From Ulvibacterium sp965248315 (GTDB lineage: Bacteria > Bacteroidota > Bacteroidia > Flavobacteriales > Flavobacteriaceae), in NCBI RefSeq assembly GCF_965248315.1, contig NZ_CBDFIX010000002.1, forward strand, positions 3,782,001 through 3,846,000: 64,000 nt of DNA. Direction: 5' to 3'. Position numbers and translations under genes: made by a program. The first letter of the stretch is position 1. Every line of letters begins with the position of its first letter. The notes beneath the pieces are model-generated. The model was given only the letters and a program-made list of their open reading frames with translations. It made no database searches and was not told where the DNA came from. Of the stretch, positions 8,288-17,597 are shown piece after piece.

Positions 8288-10888
8288 CTATTTCACAAGT
8301 ATTCTTCCACTCCAAATTCGTTTGCTACTACTTTCCAAACGATAAAGGTATAAACCAGCGTCCAATCCCTTTCTGCTAATTTGAATGTTATTTTGACCAG
8401 CTTGGACGTTTCCGGCCATCAGGTGCGAACCTATTGCCCTGCCATTCATGTCAAACAATTGGAATGTATAAGTACCCATCCCTTCATCATAGAAATATAA
8501 GGTGGTGTCGGTTATTACTGGATTTGGACTTACAATAGAACGGTTTAGGTTCTCGTCTATAAACTTCGCCGGTTTGCCGGCGTTGGTAAATTCCACAGCG
8601 GTAAGTTCCATTTGTTTTTGTTCGGCAATTCCCGAGCTGGCTTTTAAGTTAAACTGAATTACTTTCAAATTAGAAAAGTCTGTGCTTGCCCCGTTACTAT
8701 TCCGGAACAACTCATGACCCAAGTAGAAAGTTTCTGTCTTTTCGCTCATAGAAACTTCATGGGTATACAAATCGCCATCAGCCTTGATCAATTGGATTTC
8801 CAATATTCCGGTACCAGTAGCATTAAAGACTAAGTTGTTATAACGAGAAAGATTCACGGCGGCAAATCTTGGACTCAAAGCTCTATAAACGCCCACATAG
8901 GAATTTGTAGTTGCCTTTAAATTAATGTTCCTTTCAACCGGATACCCTTCACCATAGTACCCTTGGGTACTGGCTACTACTTCGTATTGGGCAACCCGGG
9001 TTCCGGTTTGGCTATCATCCAATCCCCAAGGGGCATCAGCCACAAACAAATCGTCTGGAGTATCTCCATTTTCGTTCGAAATTCTGAAACCGAAATCGAA
9101 AATATTACCGGTTTCAACCACAACTTGGTAAATATAACCATCTATTTCAGATTCCAGACCAACAGACTCGGATTCACTTGTTTCACTTCGCTTTAATCCA
9201 CCTTCCAAACGGATGTATTCAGTTTTATTGTTATTCACCACGTTCATATGTACCGCTCCGCGTTCATATTTCGCAGACTTTACGAATACCGGTGGAGGTG
9301 CAGAAGTTTTGTAATCAGAAATTGGCGCGTTAGCTTCCAAAAGGTTCAAAATTTCATCCGCCAGTTTTAATAGGTCATCCACCGAATTGGACCAAATTTG
9401 AAAGTTATAGTAGGATGAATTTGGGGAATACCTATCTATATTCCAGTGCGATTCCACAACAAATCTATCCTGTTCATTTAACCGTGCTGAGAAACTTAAG
9501 GCAAATTCTTTGGTTCCATCCGCTTGTTTGATGATAGATCTTATAAAATCTTTTTCTCTTAATTGCAACGTAGACACTGATAATAGTTGGGCTCCCAAAA
9601 AACGATCGCATATAAATTTGCTGTGCTCATATACTTGTTCTTCGGTCTTGATGATCATCAAGGCACTCATGGTCTCTGAACCATTTAGATAATCCACAGC
9701 ATAAATATCCTTTGCATTGGTAAGGTCCAATAAATCCTCAGGGGCAGATTCTATGGTACTGCTTTCGCCAATTATGCCAAGTGGCACAAGGGCTTTTAGT
9801 TCAATTGCCGATGGGGCGTAGGCACCCTTTCGCAAGTAATTACTGGCTTTCTTTATCTTTTTTGCACTTAGTGCATCAAACTTGTAGTTATCCTTCGCTC
9901 TTTGATAGTTTCTTTTACTGATCAAGTTGGCCAAACGGTCATTGCTCTCCAATCCACCATCATTTCCGCTAGAAGTCAATTCAACTACCGGACAGGAAGC
10001 AACACCGGAACAGGAAGGGTCATCACAATCCACCAGACCATCACCATCATCATCCGAACCATTAATGCAATCTTCCTGTGGAACCGGGGCAGTGGGACAA
10101 CGAGCTCCATCATTACTGGCGGAAGCTGGACCAAATGCAAAAACATTGGAGTTCATGGTTCCGTTTACAATATTTTGAACAGCCCTAATCACATACACCG
10201 TACCGGTTTGGTTAGCGGAAACATAGAAGTTACCATCCACATCAAAATAAACCGCACCGTAAGTATAGTTATTACCTGACAAAATAGGCACCACACCCAG
10301 ATTTTCAACATTTCCAGTCTCTACATCAATTCGATACAAAATGTTGGTTTTCTTTTCCACAGTATACAACATGTTATCCGCCGCATTGAAGGCCCAATCA
10401 TGTATACTAATACTATGGCTCAAATCCATGCTTCCGATATATTGCATATAGCTAGGGGAGTCTGGATTTAAATCCACATGATGGAATGTAGAAGTACCGG
10501 CCCTGAAGTAATATTGACCATAAAGGTCAATATCTCCGACATAGTTGTTGTTGGTGACGGGAATTTCCGGTATTGTATAAAGATCGGTTTCAAAATTCTT
10601 ACCTATCCTTACGATAGTCTTTGCCGTTCCAGAAACATAACCCCACAGAAAACCATCTGCTGAATTATAGGCGGCTCCATTTATGGAACCCGAAACCACA
10701 TTCTCCTTAACCAAATAAGAGCTACCTGATGCCAAGTCTATGGCATAAATATCATTATATTGGAAAAGATAGGCATTGTAAGTACAATCAAAGGGTTCTG
10801 ACTGTGCATGGAGAAATCCTCCTAACTGCCGACTTCCGGAAAATAAAAAGAACATTACTAACGTAGCTAAGGTGTAAAAGTATTTCAT
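8288..10888 (-). CDS. T9SS type A sorting-domain surface protein (DUF6923-like propeller)
   Basis: An 866-aa secreted protein. It has a signal peptide with hydrophobic core LATLVMFFLFSG. Residues of about 35-280 form a DUF6923-like propeller region (YAIDLASG, YRIDVETGNVENLG, YGAVYFDVDGNFYVSA). An acidic Asp/Cys-rich linker DCINGSDDDGDGLVDCDDPS follows, then a middle region of unknown fold and a galactose-binding-like beta domain at about 660-780. The last 75 residues (SPNPVITDTTLYFYD ... GLYLYRLES ... GRILVK) are a typical type IX secretion C-terminal domain, so the protein should be exported and attached to the cell surface. Its ligand is unknown. The gene is convergent with purL. Confidence 0.88.
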   Translation of the reverse strand: MKYFYTLATLVMFFLFSGSRQLGGFLHAQSEPFDCTYNAYLFQYNDIYAIDLASGSSYLVKENVVSGSINGAAYNSADGFLWGYVSGTAKTIVRIGKNFETDLYTIPEIPVTNNNYVGDIDLYGQYYFRAGTSTFHHVDLNPDSPSYMQYIGSMDLSHSISIHDWAFNAADNMLYTVEKKTNILYRIDVETGNVENLGVVPILSGNNYTYGAVYFDVDGNFYVSANQTGTVYVIRAVQNIVNGTMNSNVFAFGPASASNDGARCPTAPVPQEDCINGSDDDGDGLVDCDDPSCSGVASCPVVELTSSGNDGGLESNDRLANLISKRNYQRAKDNYKFDALSAKKIKKASNYLRKGAYAPSAIELKALVPLGIIGESSTIESAPEDLLDLTNAKDIYAVDYLNGSETMSALMIIKTEEQVYEHSKFICDRFLGAQLLSVSTLQLREKDFIRSIIKQADGTKEFALSFSARLNEQDRFVVESHWNIDRYSPNSSYYNFQIWSNSVDDLLKLADEILNLLEANAPISDYKTSAPPPVFVKSAKYERGAVHMNVVNNNKTEYIRLEGGLKRSETSESESVGLESEIDGYIYQVVVETGNIFDFGFRISNENGDTPDDLFVADAPWGLDDSQTGTRVAQYEVVASTQGYYGEGYPVERNINLKATTNSYVGVYRALSPRFAAVNLSRYNNLVFNATGTGILEIQLIKADGDLYTHEVSMSEKTETFYLGHELFRNSNGASTDFSNLKVIQFNLKASSGIAEQKQMELTAVEFTNAGKPAKFIDENLNRSIVSPNPVITDTTLYFYDEGMGTYTFQLFDMNGRAIGSHLMAGNVQAGQNNIQISRKGLDAGLYLYRLESSSKRIWSGRILVK

Positions 10889-11134
10889 AATTTATAATTT
10901 GAGACAGCTTAAAATTACAGCTATACCTAAGGTATTTTCCTACTTGAAATACAAATCCCAGAAATGTGTCGGTGAACGGGGAATTACCTTAGATGGATGG
11001 TTTTGAGCTAAATGGCCCGTTTTGAGTAACCGGATGAATATGAATTCTACATTCAAATTGCATCTTTGTTGCGGATATCATTTTAAAATACCGTTGGCTT
11101 TCACTATTTTGCAGTAACCTTGGAGAAACTAACT

Positions 11135-12907
11135 ATGCAAAACATCACCAGACTATTCGATTTTCCATATTATCAATTGGAAAAATACAATATGGAAAAA
11201 TGTTTGGTCACCAAATACGATGACCAGTGGGTGGCAACGTCCACTAAAGAATATATTGATAAGGCCAATGCTATTAGTCGGGGCCTGCTACGTTTGGGGG
11301 TTAAACCAAATGACAAGATTGCCCTGATTTCCATGTCCAACCGTACGGAGTGGAATGTAATGGATACGGGCATCTTGCAATTGGGCGCACAAAATGTACC
11401 CATCTATCCAACGATTTCCGAAGAAGATTACGCTTATGTCCTTAATCATTCCGAATCTTCTTATTGCTTCGTTTCCTGTACCGAGGTATTCCAAAAAGTA
11501 AAGTCCATAAAGGATAAAGTACCCGGCCTTAAAGAAGTCTACTCGTTTGATGAGCTAACGGATTGCAAAAACTGGAATGAAGTATTGGAATTAGGCAAGG
11601 ACGATTCCAATCAGGAAGAGGTGCAGAAGCACATGGAGGCAGTAAAACCGGAGGATCTTGCCACCTTAATCTATACCTCTGGAACTACAGGAAAAGCTAA
11701 GGGGGTTATGTTGTCCCACGAAAATGTGGTAAGCAATGCGCTTGAAAGCTTTAAGCGATTGCCCTTGGATTATGGCAATGCAAAATCACTGAGTTTTTTG
11801 CCCGTATGCCATATTTATGAGCGTATGTTGATGTACCTCTATCAATATGCCGGGGTTACGGTTTATTTTGCCCCTATTGATCAAATCAGTGAATTTATTA
11901 AAGAGGTTGAGCCGCATGTCATGACAGCGGTGCCCAGATTGTTGGAAAAAGTGTATGATAAAATAATTGCCAAAGGGGCCGAATTGTCGGGTATTAAGAA
12001 AAGACTGTTTTTTTGGGCTGTGGACGTAGGTCTCAAATATGAGCCTTATGGGCAAAATGGATGGTGGTATGAACAGAAATTGGCTTTGGCACGAAAGCTA
12101 ATATTTAGCAAATGGAAGGCAGGTCTAGGAGGTAACCTAAGTCTGATCGCTTCGGGAAGTGCTGCATTGCAACCCAGGTTGGCGCGGATATTCAATGCTG
12201 CCGAATTTGGGGTAATGGAAGGTTATGGGCTCACCGAAACCTCTCCGGTAATCTCGGTAAATGATATGCGCAATGGTGGATTTAGAATCGGCACAGTAGG
12301 CAAGTTATTGGATCGTACCGAGGTAAAAATAGCCGATGATGGCGAAATCTGTGTAAAAGGCCCCCAAGTGATGATAGGCTATTACAAAGACCAGGACCTA
12401 ACGGATGAAGTGCTTAAAGATGGCTATTTTCATACAGGGGATATTGGTGAAATCGATTCAGACGGTTTTCTAAAAATAACGGATCGTAAAAAGGAGATGT
12501 TCAAAACCTCTGGTGGCAAATATGTTGCTCCCCAATTGTTGGAGAACAGGTTGAAGCAATCCCGGTTTATAGAACAGGTAATGGTAGTGGGCGAGGGAGA
12601 AAAAATGCCGGCCGCCCTCATTCAACCTGATTTCGAATTTTTGCACGAGTGGGCCAAAAGACATAACGTTACCGTTCCGGAAAATTCGGATATTGTGCTA
12701 AACAAAATGGTATTGGATCGATACGGGGAGGAAGTTAATCTGGCCAATGAGAACTTCGCAAAATGGGAAAAAGTAAAACAATTCCGACTAACCCCTGATG
12801 TATGGGGCATTGACAGTGGTCACCTTACCCCCACCATGAAGCTTAGAAGAAAAATTATCAAGGAAAAATATCTAGACCTATACAAAAACATTTATGGCCA
12901 TGATTAA
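11135..12907 (+). CDS. Long-chain fatty acid-CoA ligase (AMP-forming)
   Basis: A 590-aa ANL-superfamily adenylating enzyme that activates fatty acids to acyl-CoA at the membrane or cytosol face. The P-loop-like motif LIYTSGTTGKAKGVMLSHEN, the A5 motif EGYGLTETSP, and the HTGDIGEIDSDGFLKITDRKKEMFKTSGGKYV block are all present. I chose the ATG at 11135, because the TTG at 11120 adds only five residues. It closely resembles the bacterial eukaryote-like LACS group often labelled FadD15. It stands just before a beta-oxidation operon on the same strand but is separated from it by 183 bp with its own promoter region. Confidence 0.93.
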   Translation: MQNITRLFDFPYYQLEKYNMEKCLVTKYDDQWVATSTKEYIDKANAISRGLLRLGVKPNDKIALISMSNRTEWNVMDTGILQLGAQNVPIYPTISEEDYAYVLNHSESSYCFVSCTEVFQKVKSIKDKVPGLKEVYSFDELTDCKNWNEVLELGKDDSNQEEVQKHMEAVKPEDLATLIYTSGTTGKAKGVMLSHENVVSNALESFKRLPLDYGNAKSLSFLPVCHIYERMLMYLYQYAGVTVYFAPIDQISEFIKEVEPHVMTAVPRLLEKVYDKIIAKGAELSGIKKRLFFWAVDVGLKYEPYGQNGWWYEQKLALARKLIFSKWKAGLGGNLSLIASGSAALQPRLARIFNAAEFGVMEGYGLTETSPVISVNDMRNGGFRIGTVGKLLDRTEVKIADDGEICVKGPQVMIGYYKDQDLTDEVLKDGYFHTGDIGEIDSDGFLKITDRKKEMFKTSGGKYVAPQLLENRLKQSRFIEQVMVVGEGEKMPAALIQPDFEFLHEWAKRHNVTVPENSDIVLNKMVLDRYGEEVNLANENFAKWEKVKQFRLTPDVWGIDSGHLTPTMKLRRKIIKEKYLDLYKNIYGHD

Positions 12908-13030
12908 TGGTCATCACATCATATATCACAAGATGTATACCCCAGTTCCTCAATAATACGTCTTCATATCAATGGTTCATCTGCCCGGATAACCAGTATC
13001 AACTTCTTTGGACAAGAAAAAACTCTATTT

Positions 13031-13050
13031 TTATTATGCATGCATAATAA
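13031..13050. promoter_or_regulatory. Perfect 20-bp palindrome, candidate MarR operator
   Basis: TTATTATGCATGCATAATAA is a perfect inverted repeat (two 10-bp arms, no spacer). It ends 7 bp before the -7 element TATCTTTG and so covers the -33 region of the marR promoter. Position, symmetry and size are what an autoregulating MarR dimer would need. That MarR binds here is inference. Confidence 0.65.
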
Positions 13051-13057
13051 ATTTTTG

Positions 13058-13065
13058 TATCTTTG
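13058..13065 (+). promoter_or_regulatory. -7 promoter element of beta-oxidation operon
   Basis: TATCTTTG fits TAnnTTTG exactly and lies 25 bp before the marR ATG. It directly follows the 20-bp palindrome. No separate promoter is evident between marR and the downstream enzyme genes, so it probably drives the whole operon. Confidence 0.7.
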
Positions 13066-13090
13066 AAAACCCATAACCAATAACCATCCA

Positions 13091-13540
13091 ATGAAAGAAA
13101 TTACCATAGATTACGCGCTGCGAGCCACTTGGCAAGCAGTCGCGAGAATGTATAATGAAGAAGCCAAAAAATTCGGGTCCACCATGGCGGTAGGTTTTAC
13201 CTTGTTGAGCATAGATCCCAAAACCGGTACTCCCTCCACGGCCCTAGGGCCCAAAATGGGTATGGAAGCCACAAGTTTATCCCGTATTTTAAAAAGTATG
13301 GAAGAAAAAGGATTGATCGAGCGTAGACCCAATCCCAATGATGGCAGGGGTGTTTTGATTCACCTAACAGATTTTGGACTTGAGAAAAGAAACGATTCAA
13401 AAAACGCCGTACTTCGATTCAACGAGGCAATACATGCGAGTGTTTCCGAAGAGAAATTGGGATGTTTTTTTGAAGTTATGGATACCATTAATCAAGTAAT
13501 TATAGATAAGAAAATTTATCCTGAAGAATCTACCAATTAA
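13091..13540 (+). CDS. MarR family transcriptional regulator of beta-oxidation operon
   Basis: A 149-aa winged-helix repressor. The helix-turn-helix and wing are visible at about residues 45-95 (GPKMGMEATSLSRILKSMEEKGLIERRPNPNDGRGVLIHLTDFG), flanked by dimerisation helices. The gene is the first of an operon with FadN, thiolase and acyl-CoA dehydrogenase, 15 bp before fadN. It very likely represses the operon until a fatty acid or acyl-CoA binds. The palindrome at 13031-13050 is the obvious operator. It takes the functional place of Bacillus FadR (a TetR protein) in an otherwise similar gene order. The ligand is not deducible. Confidence 0.9.
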   Translation: MKEITIDYALRATWQAVARMYNEEAKKFGSTMAVGFTLLSIDPKTGTPSTALGPKMGMEATSLSRILKSMEEKGLIERRPNPNDGRGVLIHLTDFGLEKRNDSKNAVLRFNEAIHASVSEEKLGCFFEVMDTINQVIIDKKIYPEESTN

Positions 13541-13555
13541 TACAGGGCGTAACCT

Positions 13556-15961
13556 ATGAATAAACATATTAAGAAAGTAGCCGTTATTGGTTCGGGTATC
13601 ATGGGAAGTGGAATTGCTTGCCACTTTGCCAATATCGGTGTTCAGGTACTGTTGTTGGATATTGTACCTCGTGAGCTCAACGAAAGGGAAAAGTCCAAAG
13701 GACTTACCCTTGAGGATAAGGTAGTGCGAAATCGTTTAGTAAACGATTCTTTGAACGCTGCTTTAAAATCCAAGCCTTCTCCTATTTATCGGAAGCAATT
13801 TGCCAAACGTATCGTTACGGGAAATTTAGAAGATGATATCTCCAAAGTTTCCGACGTCGATTGGATCATTGAGGTAGTTGTGGAACGTTTGGACATCAAA
13901 AAACAGGTATTTGAAAACCTCGAAAAACATCGTACCCAAGGCACTCTCATTTCTTCCAACACTTCGGGTATCCCTATCCAATTCATGAGTGAGGGTCGAA
14001 GTGATGATTTCCAAGCACATTTCTGCGGAACCCATTTCTTCAACCCTGCCCGTTATCTAAAGTTGTTCGAGATTATCCCTGGGCCCAAAACAAAACCTGA
14101 GGTACTGGATTTCTTAAATAGTTACGGTGAAAAGTTTTTGGGCAAGACCGCCGTAGTCGCCAAGGATACTCCTGCTTTTATAGGAAATCGTATTGGCATC
14201 TTTAGTATTATGAGCCTCTTCCATCTGGTAAAGGAATTGGGCATGACCGTTGAAGAAATCGATAAATTGACCGGTCCGGTAATCGGCCGTCCAAAATCTG
14301 CAACCTTCCGTACCGTAGATGTAGTAGGTCTGGACACTTTGGTCCATGTAGCCCAGGGTATCTATGAGAACTGTACCGATGACGAGCGACATGACCTTTT
14401 TAAGTTGCCTAGCTTTATTGACACTATGGTGCAAAACGAGTGGTTGGGCAGCAAATCCGGACAAGGGTTTTATAAAAAAATATCAGGGAAAGATGGAAAA
14501 AGTGAGATTCTTACCTTGGACTTGGATAAAATGGACTACCGTTCCAAGAAAAGTGCCAAGTTTGCCACTCTGGAACTTACAAAAACAGTTGATAAGGTCA
14601 TAGATCGATTTTCAATTTTAGTAGATGGAAAGGACAAGGCGGGTGAGTTTTACCGAAAGAGTTTTGGACAGATATTCGCTTACGTATCCCATCGAATTCC
14701 CGAGATTACAAATGAGTTGTATAAAATCGATGATGCCATGAAGGCCGGTTTTGGTTGGGAACAAGGGCCCTTCCAAATTTGGGATGCTATCGGCATCGAA
14801 AAAGGGTTGGAATTCATCAAAGCCGAAGGACAACAAGCGGCGGATTGGGTTCATCAAATGTTGGCCTCAGGGCAAAAGTCCTTCTATACGGTCCAAGGAG
14901 GAGCTACCTATGCTTATGATATTCCCTCGCAATCCGCTAAAAAAGTTCCCGGGCAAGATGCCTTTATTATTCTGGATAACATCCGCAAATCCAATGAGGT
15001 CTTCAAAAATAGTGGTGTAGTAGTTGAGGACTTAGGCGATGGTATCCTAAATGTGGAGTTCCAGTCCAAGATGAATACCATTGGGGGAGATGTTATAGCC
15101 GGATTGAATAAAGCCATAGACCTTGCCGAAAAAGATTTTCAAGGATTGGTAGTAGGCAATCAGGCCGCTAATTTTTCGGTGGGTGCCAATATTGGAATGA
15201 TATTCATGATGGCCGTGGAACAGGAATATGATGAATTGAACATGGCCATAAAATTGTTCCAAGACACCATGATGCGCATGCGATACTCTGCCATTCCCAC
15301 AATTTCTGCACCACACGGGATGACCTTGGGTGGCGGTTGTGAACTTTCGCTCCATGCGGACAAAGTGGTGGCGGCGGCGGAAACCTATATCGGTTTGGTA
15401 GAATTTGGTGTTGGCGTTATTCCCGGAGGTGGCGGGAGCAAGGAGATGACGCTCAGGGCTTCGGATACCTTCCGGAAAAATGATGTGGAACTGAATGTTC
15501 TACAGGAATATTTCTTGACCATAGGAATGGCCAAGGTATCCACATCCGCTTATGAAGCTTATGACCTAGGTATTTTACAAAAAGGAAAGGACATTGTTGT
15601 TGTTAATAAGGATAGGCAAATCGCAACTGCAAAGACCTATGCCCAGTTAATGGCGGAACAGGGATACACCCAACCCATTCCAAGAAAAGATGTAAAGGTT
15701 TTGGGGAAACAGGCTTTGGGAATGTTCCTTGTGGGAACCGATTCCATGGAAGCGGGGCACTATATTTCGGAACACGATAAAAAAATAGCGAACAAATTGG
15801 CCTATGTAATGGCCGGTGGTGATTTATCCGAAGCTAGCTATGTAACCGAACAATACCTTTTGGAATTGGAAAGGGAAGCATTTTTATCCCTTTGTACCGA
15901 AAGAAAGACCTTGGAACGTATTCAGCACATGTTGAAGACGGGGAAACCGCTGAGGAATTAG
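13556..15961 (+). CDS. fadN: Bifunctional 3-hydroxyacyl-CoA dehydrogenase / enoyl-CoA hydratase (FadN-like)
   Basis: An 801-aa beta-oxidation enzyme. The N-terminal NAD-binding Rossmann fold starts with GSGIMGSGIACHFAN (about residues 11-25). The 3HCDH catalytic part is at about 100-320, with SSNTSGIP, HFFNPARY and PAFIGNRIG. A second 3HCDH C-terminal-like domain lies around 365-430. The crotonase (hydratase) domain occupies about 500-700, with the oxyanion-hole segments NFSVGANIGMI and HGMTLGGGCELSLHAD. The order dehydrogenase then hydratase is that of Bacillus FadN (YusL), the reverse of E. coli FadB. It is followed by FadA- and FadE-type genes as in the Bacillus fadNAE operon. Confidence 0.93.
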   Translation: MNKHIKKVAVIGSGIMGSGIACHFANIGVQVLLLDIVPRELNEREKSKGLTLEDKVVRNRLVNDSLNAALKSKPSPIYRKQFAKRIVTGNLEDDISKVSDVDWIIEVVVERLDIKKQVFENLEKHRTQGTLISSNTSGIPIQFMSEGRSDDFQAHFCGTHFFNPARYLKLFEIIPGPKTKPEVLDFLNSYGEKFLGKTAVVAKDTPAFIGNRIGIFSIMSLFHLVKELGMTVEEIDKLTGPVIGRPKSATFRTVDVVGLDTLVHVAQGIYENCTDDERHDLFKLPSFIDTMVQNEWLGSKSGQGFYKKISGKDGKSEILTLDLDKMDYRSKKSAKFATLELTKTVDKVIDRFSILVDGKDKAGEFYRKSFGQIFAYVSHRIPEITNELYKIDDAMKAGFGWEQGPFQIWDAIGIEKGLEFIKAEGQQAADWVHQMLASGQKSFYTVQGGATYAYDIPSQSAKKVPGQDAFIILDNIRKSNEVFKNSGVVVEDLGDGILNVEFQSKMNTIGGDVIAGLNKAIDLAEKDFQGLVVGNQAANFSVGANIGMIFMMAVEQEYDELNMAIKLFQDTMMRMRYSAIPTISAPHGMTLGGGCELSLHADKVVAAAETYIGLVEFGVGVIPGGGGSKEMTLRASDTFRKNDVELNVLQEYFLTIGMAKVSTSAYEAYDLGILQKGKDIVVVNKDRQIATAKTYAQLMAEQGYTQPIPRKDVKVLGKQALGMFLVGTDSMEAGHYISEHDKKIANKLAYVMAGGDLSEASYVTEQYLLELEREAFLSLCTERKTLERIQHMLKTGKPLRN

Positions 15962-15967
15962 AACTTG

Positions 15968-16380
15968 GGATGAAAAGAGGAAAGAACAAAGACTGGAGAT
16001 GACCCACAATTTTCGAAAACTTAAAATTTGGACAGAAGGGATGTCAATGGTTAGTGAGACTTATAATCTGGCTAGGACCTTTCCCGACTTTAAAAGATAC
16101 AACCTTTCTAGTCAAATGATTCGCTGTGCAGTCTCCATACCTTCCAACATTGCTGAAGGAAATAGTAAAAGTACGGACAAGCACTTTAGCAAATTTCTGG
16201 AAGTAAGCCTTGGTTCGGCATTTGAATGGGAAACACAACTTATCATTGCTTGCAATGAAACCTATATATCAGATAAAAAATTCAAGGAATTAGAGCTGAA
16301 AATTCAGCAATTACAAAAAATGATATCAGGATTTCAAGGAGGATTAGACAAGTAGTCTTTTGTCTTTGCTCTTTTAGTCC
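15968..16380 (+). mobile_element. IVS-like unit 1: four-helix-bundle gene within inverted repeats
   Basis: The 27 bp at 15968-15994 match the reverse complement of 16354-16380 at 22 of 27 positions, enclosing one four-helix-bundle ORF. The left arm is purine-rich and ends four bases before the ATG. The right arm begins inside the stop codon. The unit (413 bp) begins 6 bp after the fadN stop and ends 19 bp before the thiolase ATG. The same organisation recurs at 17598-18012. In transcript form the arms would pair and loop the ORF out, as in 23S rRNA intervening sequences that encode the same protein family. Mobility is inference. Confidence 0.5.
15999..16355 (+). CDS. Four-helix-bundle protein (23S rRNA IVS-encoded S23 family), copy 1
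   Basis: A 118-aa protein of the S23/TIGR02436 four-helix-bundle family, first known from ORFs inside 23S rRNA intervening sequences. The family signatures are the N-terminal F(R)KLKIW motif, the SSQMIRCAVSIPSNIAEGNS segment (residues of about 37-56), a Lys/Phe-rich helix, then GSAFEWETQLIIA and a C-terminal helix. There is no signal peptide. It sits between fadN and the thiolase gene and has nothing evident to do with fatty acids. Roughly 35-40% of residues match copy 2 at 17625. The family is structurally known as a pentameric bundle, but its biochemical role is unknown. Confidence 0.88.
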   Translation: MTHNFRKLKIWTEGMSMVSETYNLARTFPDFKRYNLSSQMIRCAVSIPSNIAEGNSKSTDKHFSKFLEVSLGSAFEWETQLIIACNETYISDKKFKELELKIQQLQKMISGFQGGLDK

Positions 16381-16399
16381 TTTATCTCAAAAGCAGCCT

Positions 16400-17593
16400 A
16401 TGAACAAAACAGCGTACATCGTAAAAGCATATAGAACTGCAGTGGGCAAAGCGCCTCGAGGGGTATTCCGATTTAAACGGCCCGATGAATTGGCCGCGGA
16501 GACCATTGAACATATGATGAAGGAGGTTCCGCAATTGGACAAGAAAAGAATTGATGATGTAATTGTCGGTAACGCCATGCCGGAAGCCGAACAAGGTCTT
16601 AACGTCGCCCGATTGATTTCTTTAATGGGATTGGAAATTGAGGATGTTCCCGGCGTGACCGTAAACCGCTACTGTGCATCGGGAATAGAAACCATTGGAA
16701 TCGCCACTGCTAAGATTCAGGCCGGAATGGCCGACTGTATCATTGCCGGTGGAGCGGAAAGCATGAGTTATATTCCTATGGGGGGATACAAGCCCGTACC
16801 GGATTATTCCGTAGCCAAAGAAGGAAATGAGGATTATTATTGGGGTATGGGATTAACTGCGGAAGCTGTTGCCGAGCAATTCAAAGTGTCCCGGGAAGAT
16901 CAAGATGAGTTTGCTTTCAATTCGCACCAGAAGGCGTTAAGGGCTCAAGCAGAAGATCGTTTTCAAGATCAGATCGTACCCATTGAAGTAGAGCACACCT
17001 ACGTTAATACTTCCGGTAAAAAGGAAACCAAAACCTATACCGTGAATAAGGATGAGGGGCCACGTGCAGATACTTCAAAGCAAGCACTGGCCAAATTACG
17101 ACCTGTTTTTGCTGCTGGAGGAAGTGTTACTGCAGGAAACTCCTCCCAAATGAGTGATGGAGCGGCCTTTGTACTGATTATGAACGAGGATATGGTAAAG
17201 GAATTGAATTTGGAACCCATAGCTCGATTGGTTAATTATGCAGCTGCAGGCGTGGAACCTCGCATTATGGGTATTGGCCCCGTAAAAGCCATTCCAAAGG
17301 CACTGAAGCAAGCCGGATTGCAACAGGATGATATTGAATTAATTGAATTGAACGAAGCCTTTGCCTCACAATCACTTGCCGTTATTCGTGAATTGGATCT
17401 AAACCCAGAACTCGTAAATGTTAATGGAGGAGCTATTGCCCTTGGACATCCCTTAGGCTGTACCGGAGCAAAACTTTCCGTTCAATTGTTTGATGAAATG
17501 CGAAAACGAGACATGCAAGGAAAGTACGGTATGGTGACCATGTGCGTGGGTACAGGACAGGGAGCTGCGGGAATCTATGAGTTTCTTTCTTAA
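16400..17593 (+). CDS. fadA: Acetyl-CoA C-acyltransferase (3-ketoacyl-CoA thiolase)
   Basis: A 397-aa thiolase carrying out the last step of beta-oxidation: 3-ketoacyl-CoA plus CoA gives acetyl-CoA and a shortened acyl-CoA. The complete active site is visible: nucleophilic Cys92 in NRYCASG, His350 in GGAIALGHPLGCTGA, and Cys382 in CVGTGQGAAG. The NEAFA motif (about residue 318) is also present. The length is usual for the degradative class. The gene lies between the two four-helix-bundle units and is cotranscribed with fadN and fadE, whose products supply its substrate. Confidence 0.95.
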   Translation: MNKTAYIVKAYRTAVGKAPRGVFRFKRPDELAAETIEHMMKEVPQLDKKRIDDVIVGNAMPEAEQGLNVARLISLMGLEIEDVPGVTVNRYCASGIETIGIATAKIQAGMADCIIAGGAESMSYIPMGGYKPVPDYSVAKEGNEDYYWGMGLTAEAVAEQFKVSREDQDEFAFNSHQKALRAQAEDRFQDQIVPIEVEHTYVNTSGKKETKTYTVNKDEGPRADTSKQALAKLRPVFAAGGSVTAGNSSQMSDGAAFVLIMNEDMVKELNLEPIARLVNYAAAGVEPRIMGIGPVKAIPKALKQAGLQQDDIELIELNEAFASQSLAVIRELDLNPELVNVNGGAIALGHPLGCTGAKLSVQLFDEMRKRDMQGKYGMVTMCVGTGQGAAGIYEFLS

Positions 17594-17597
17594 AAAG

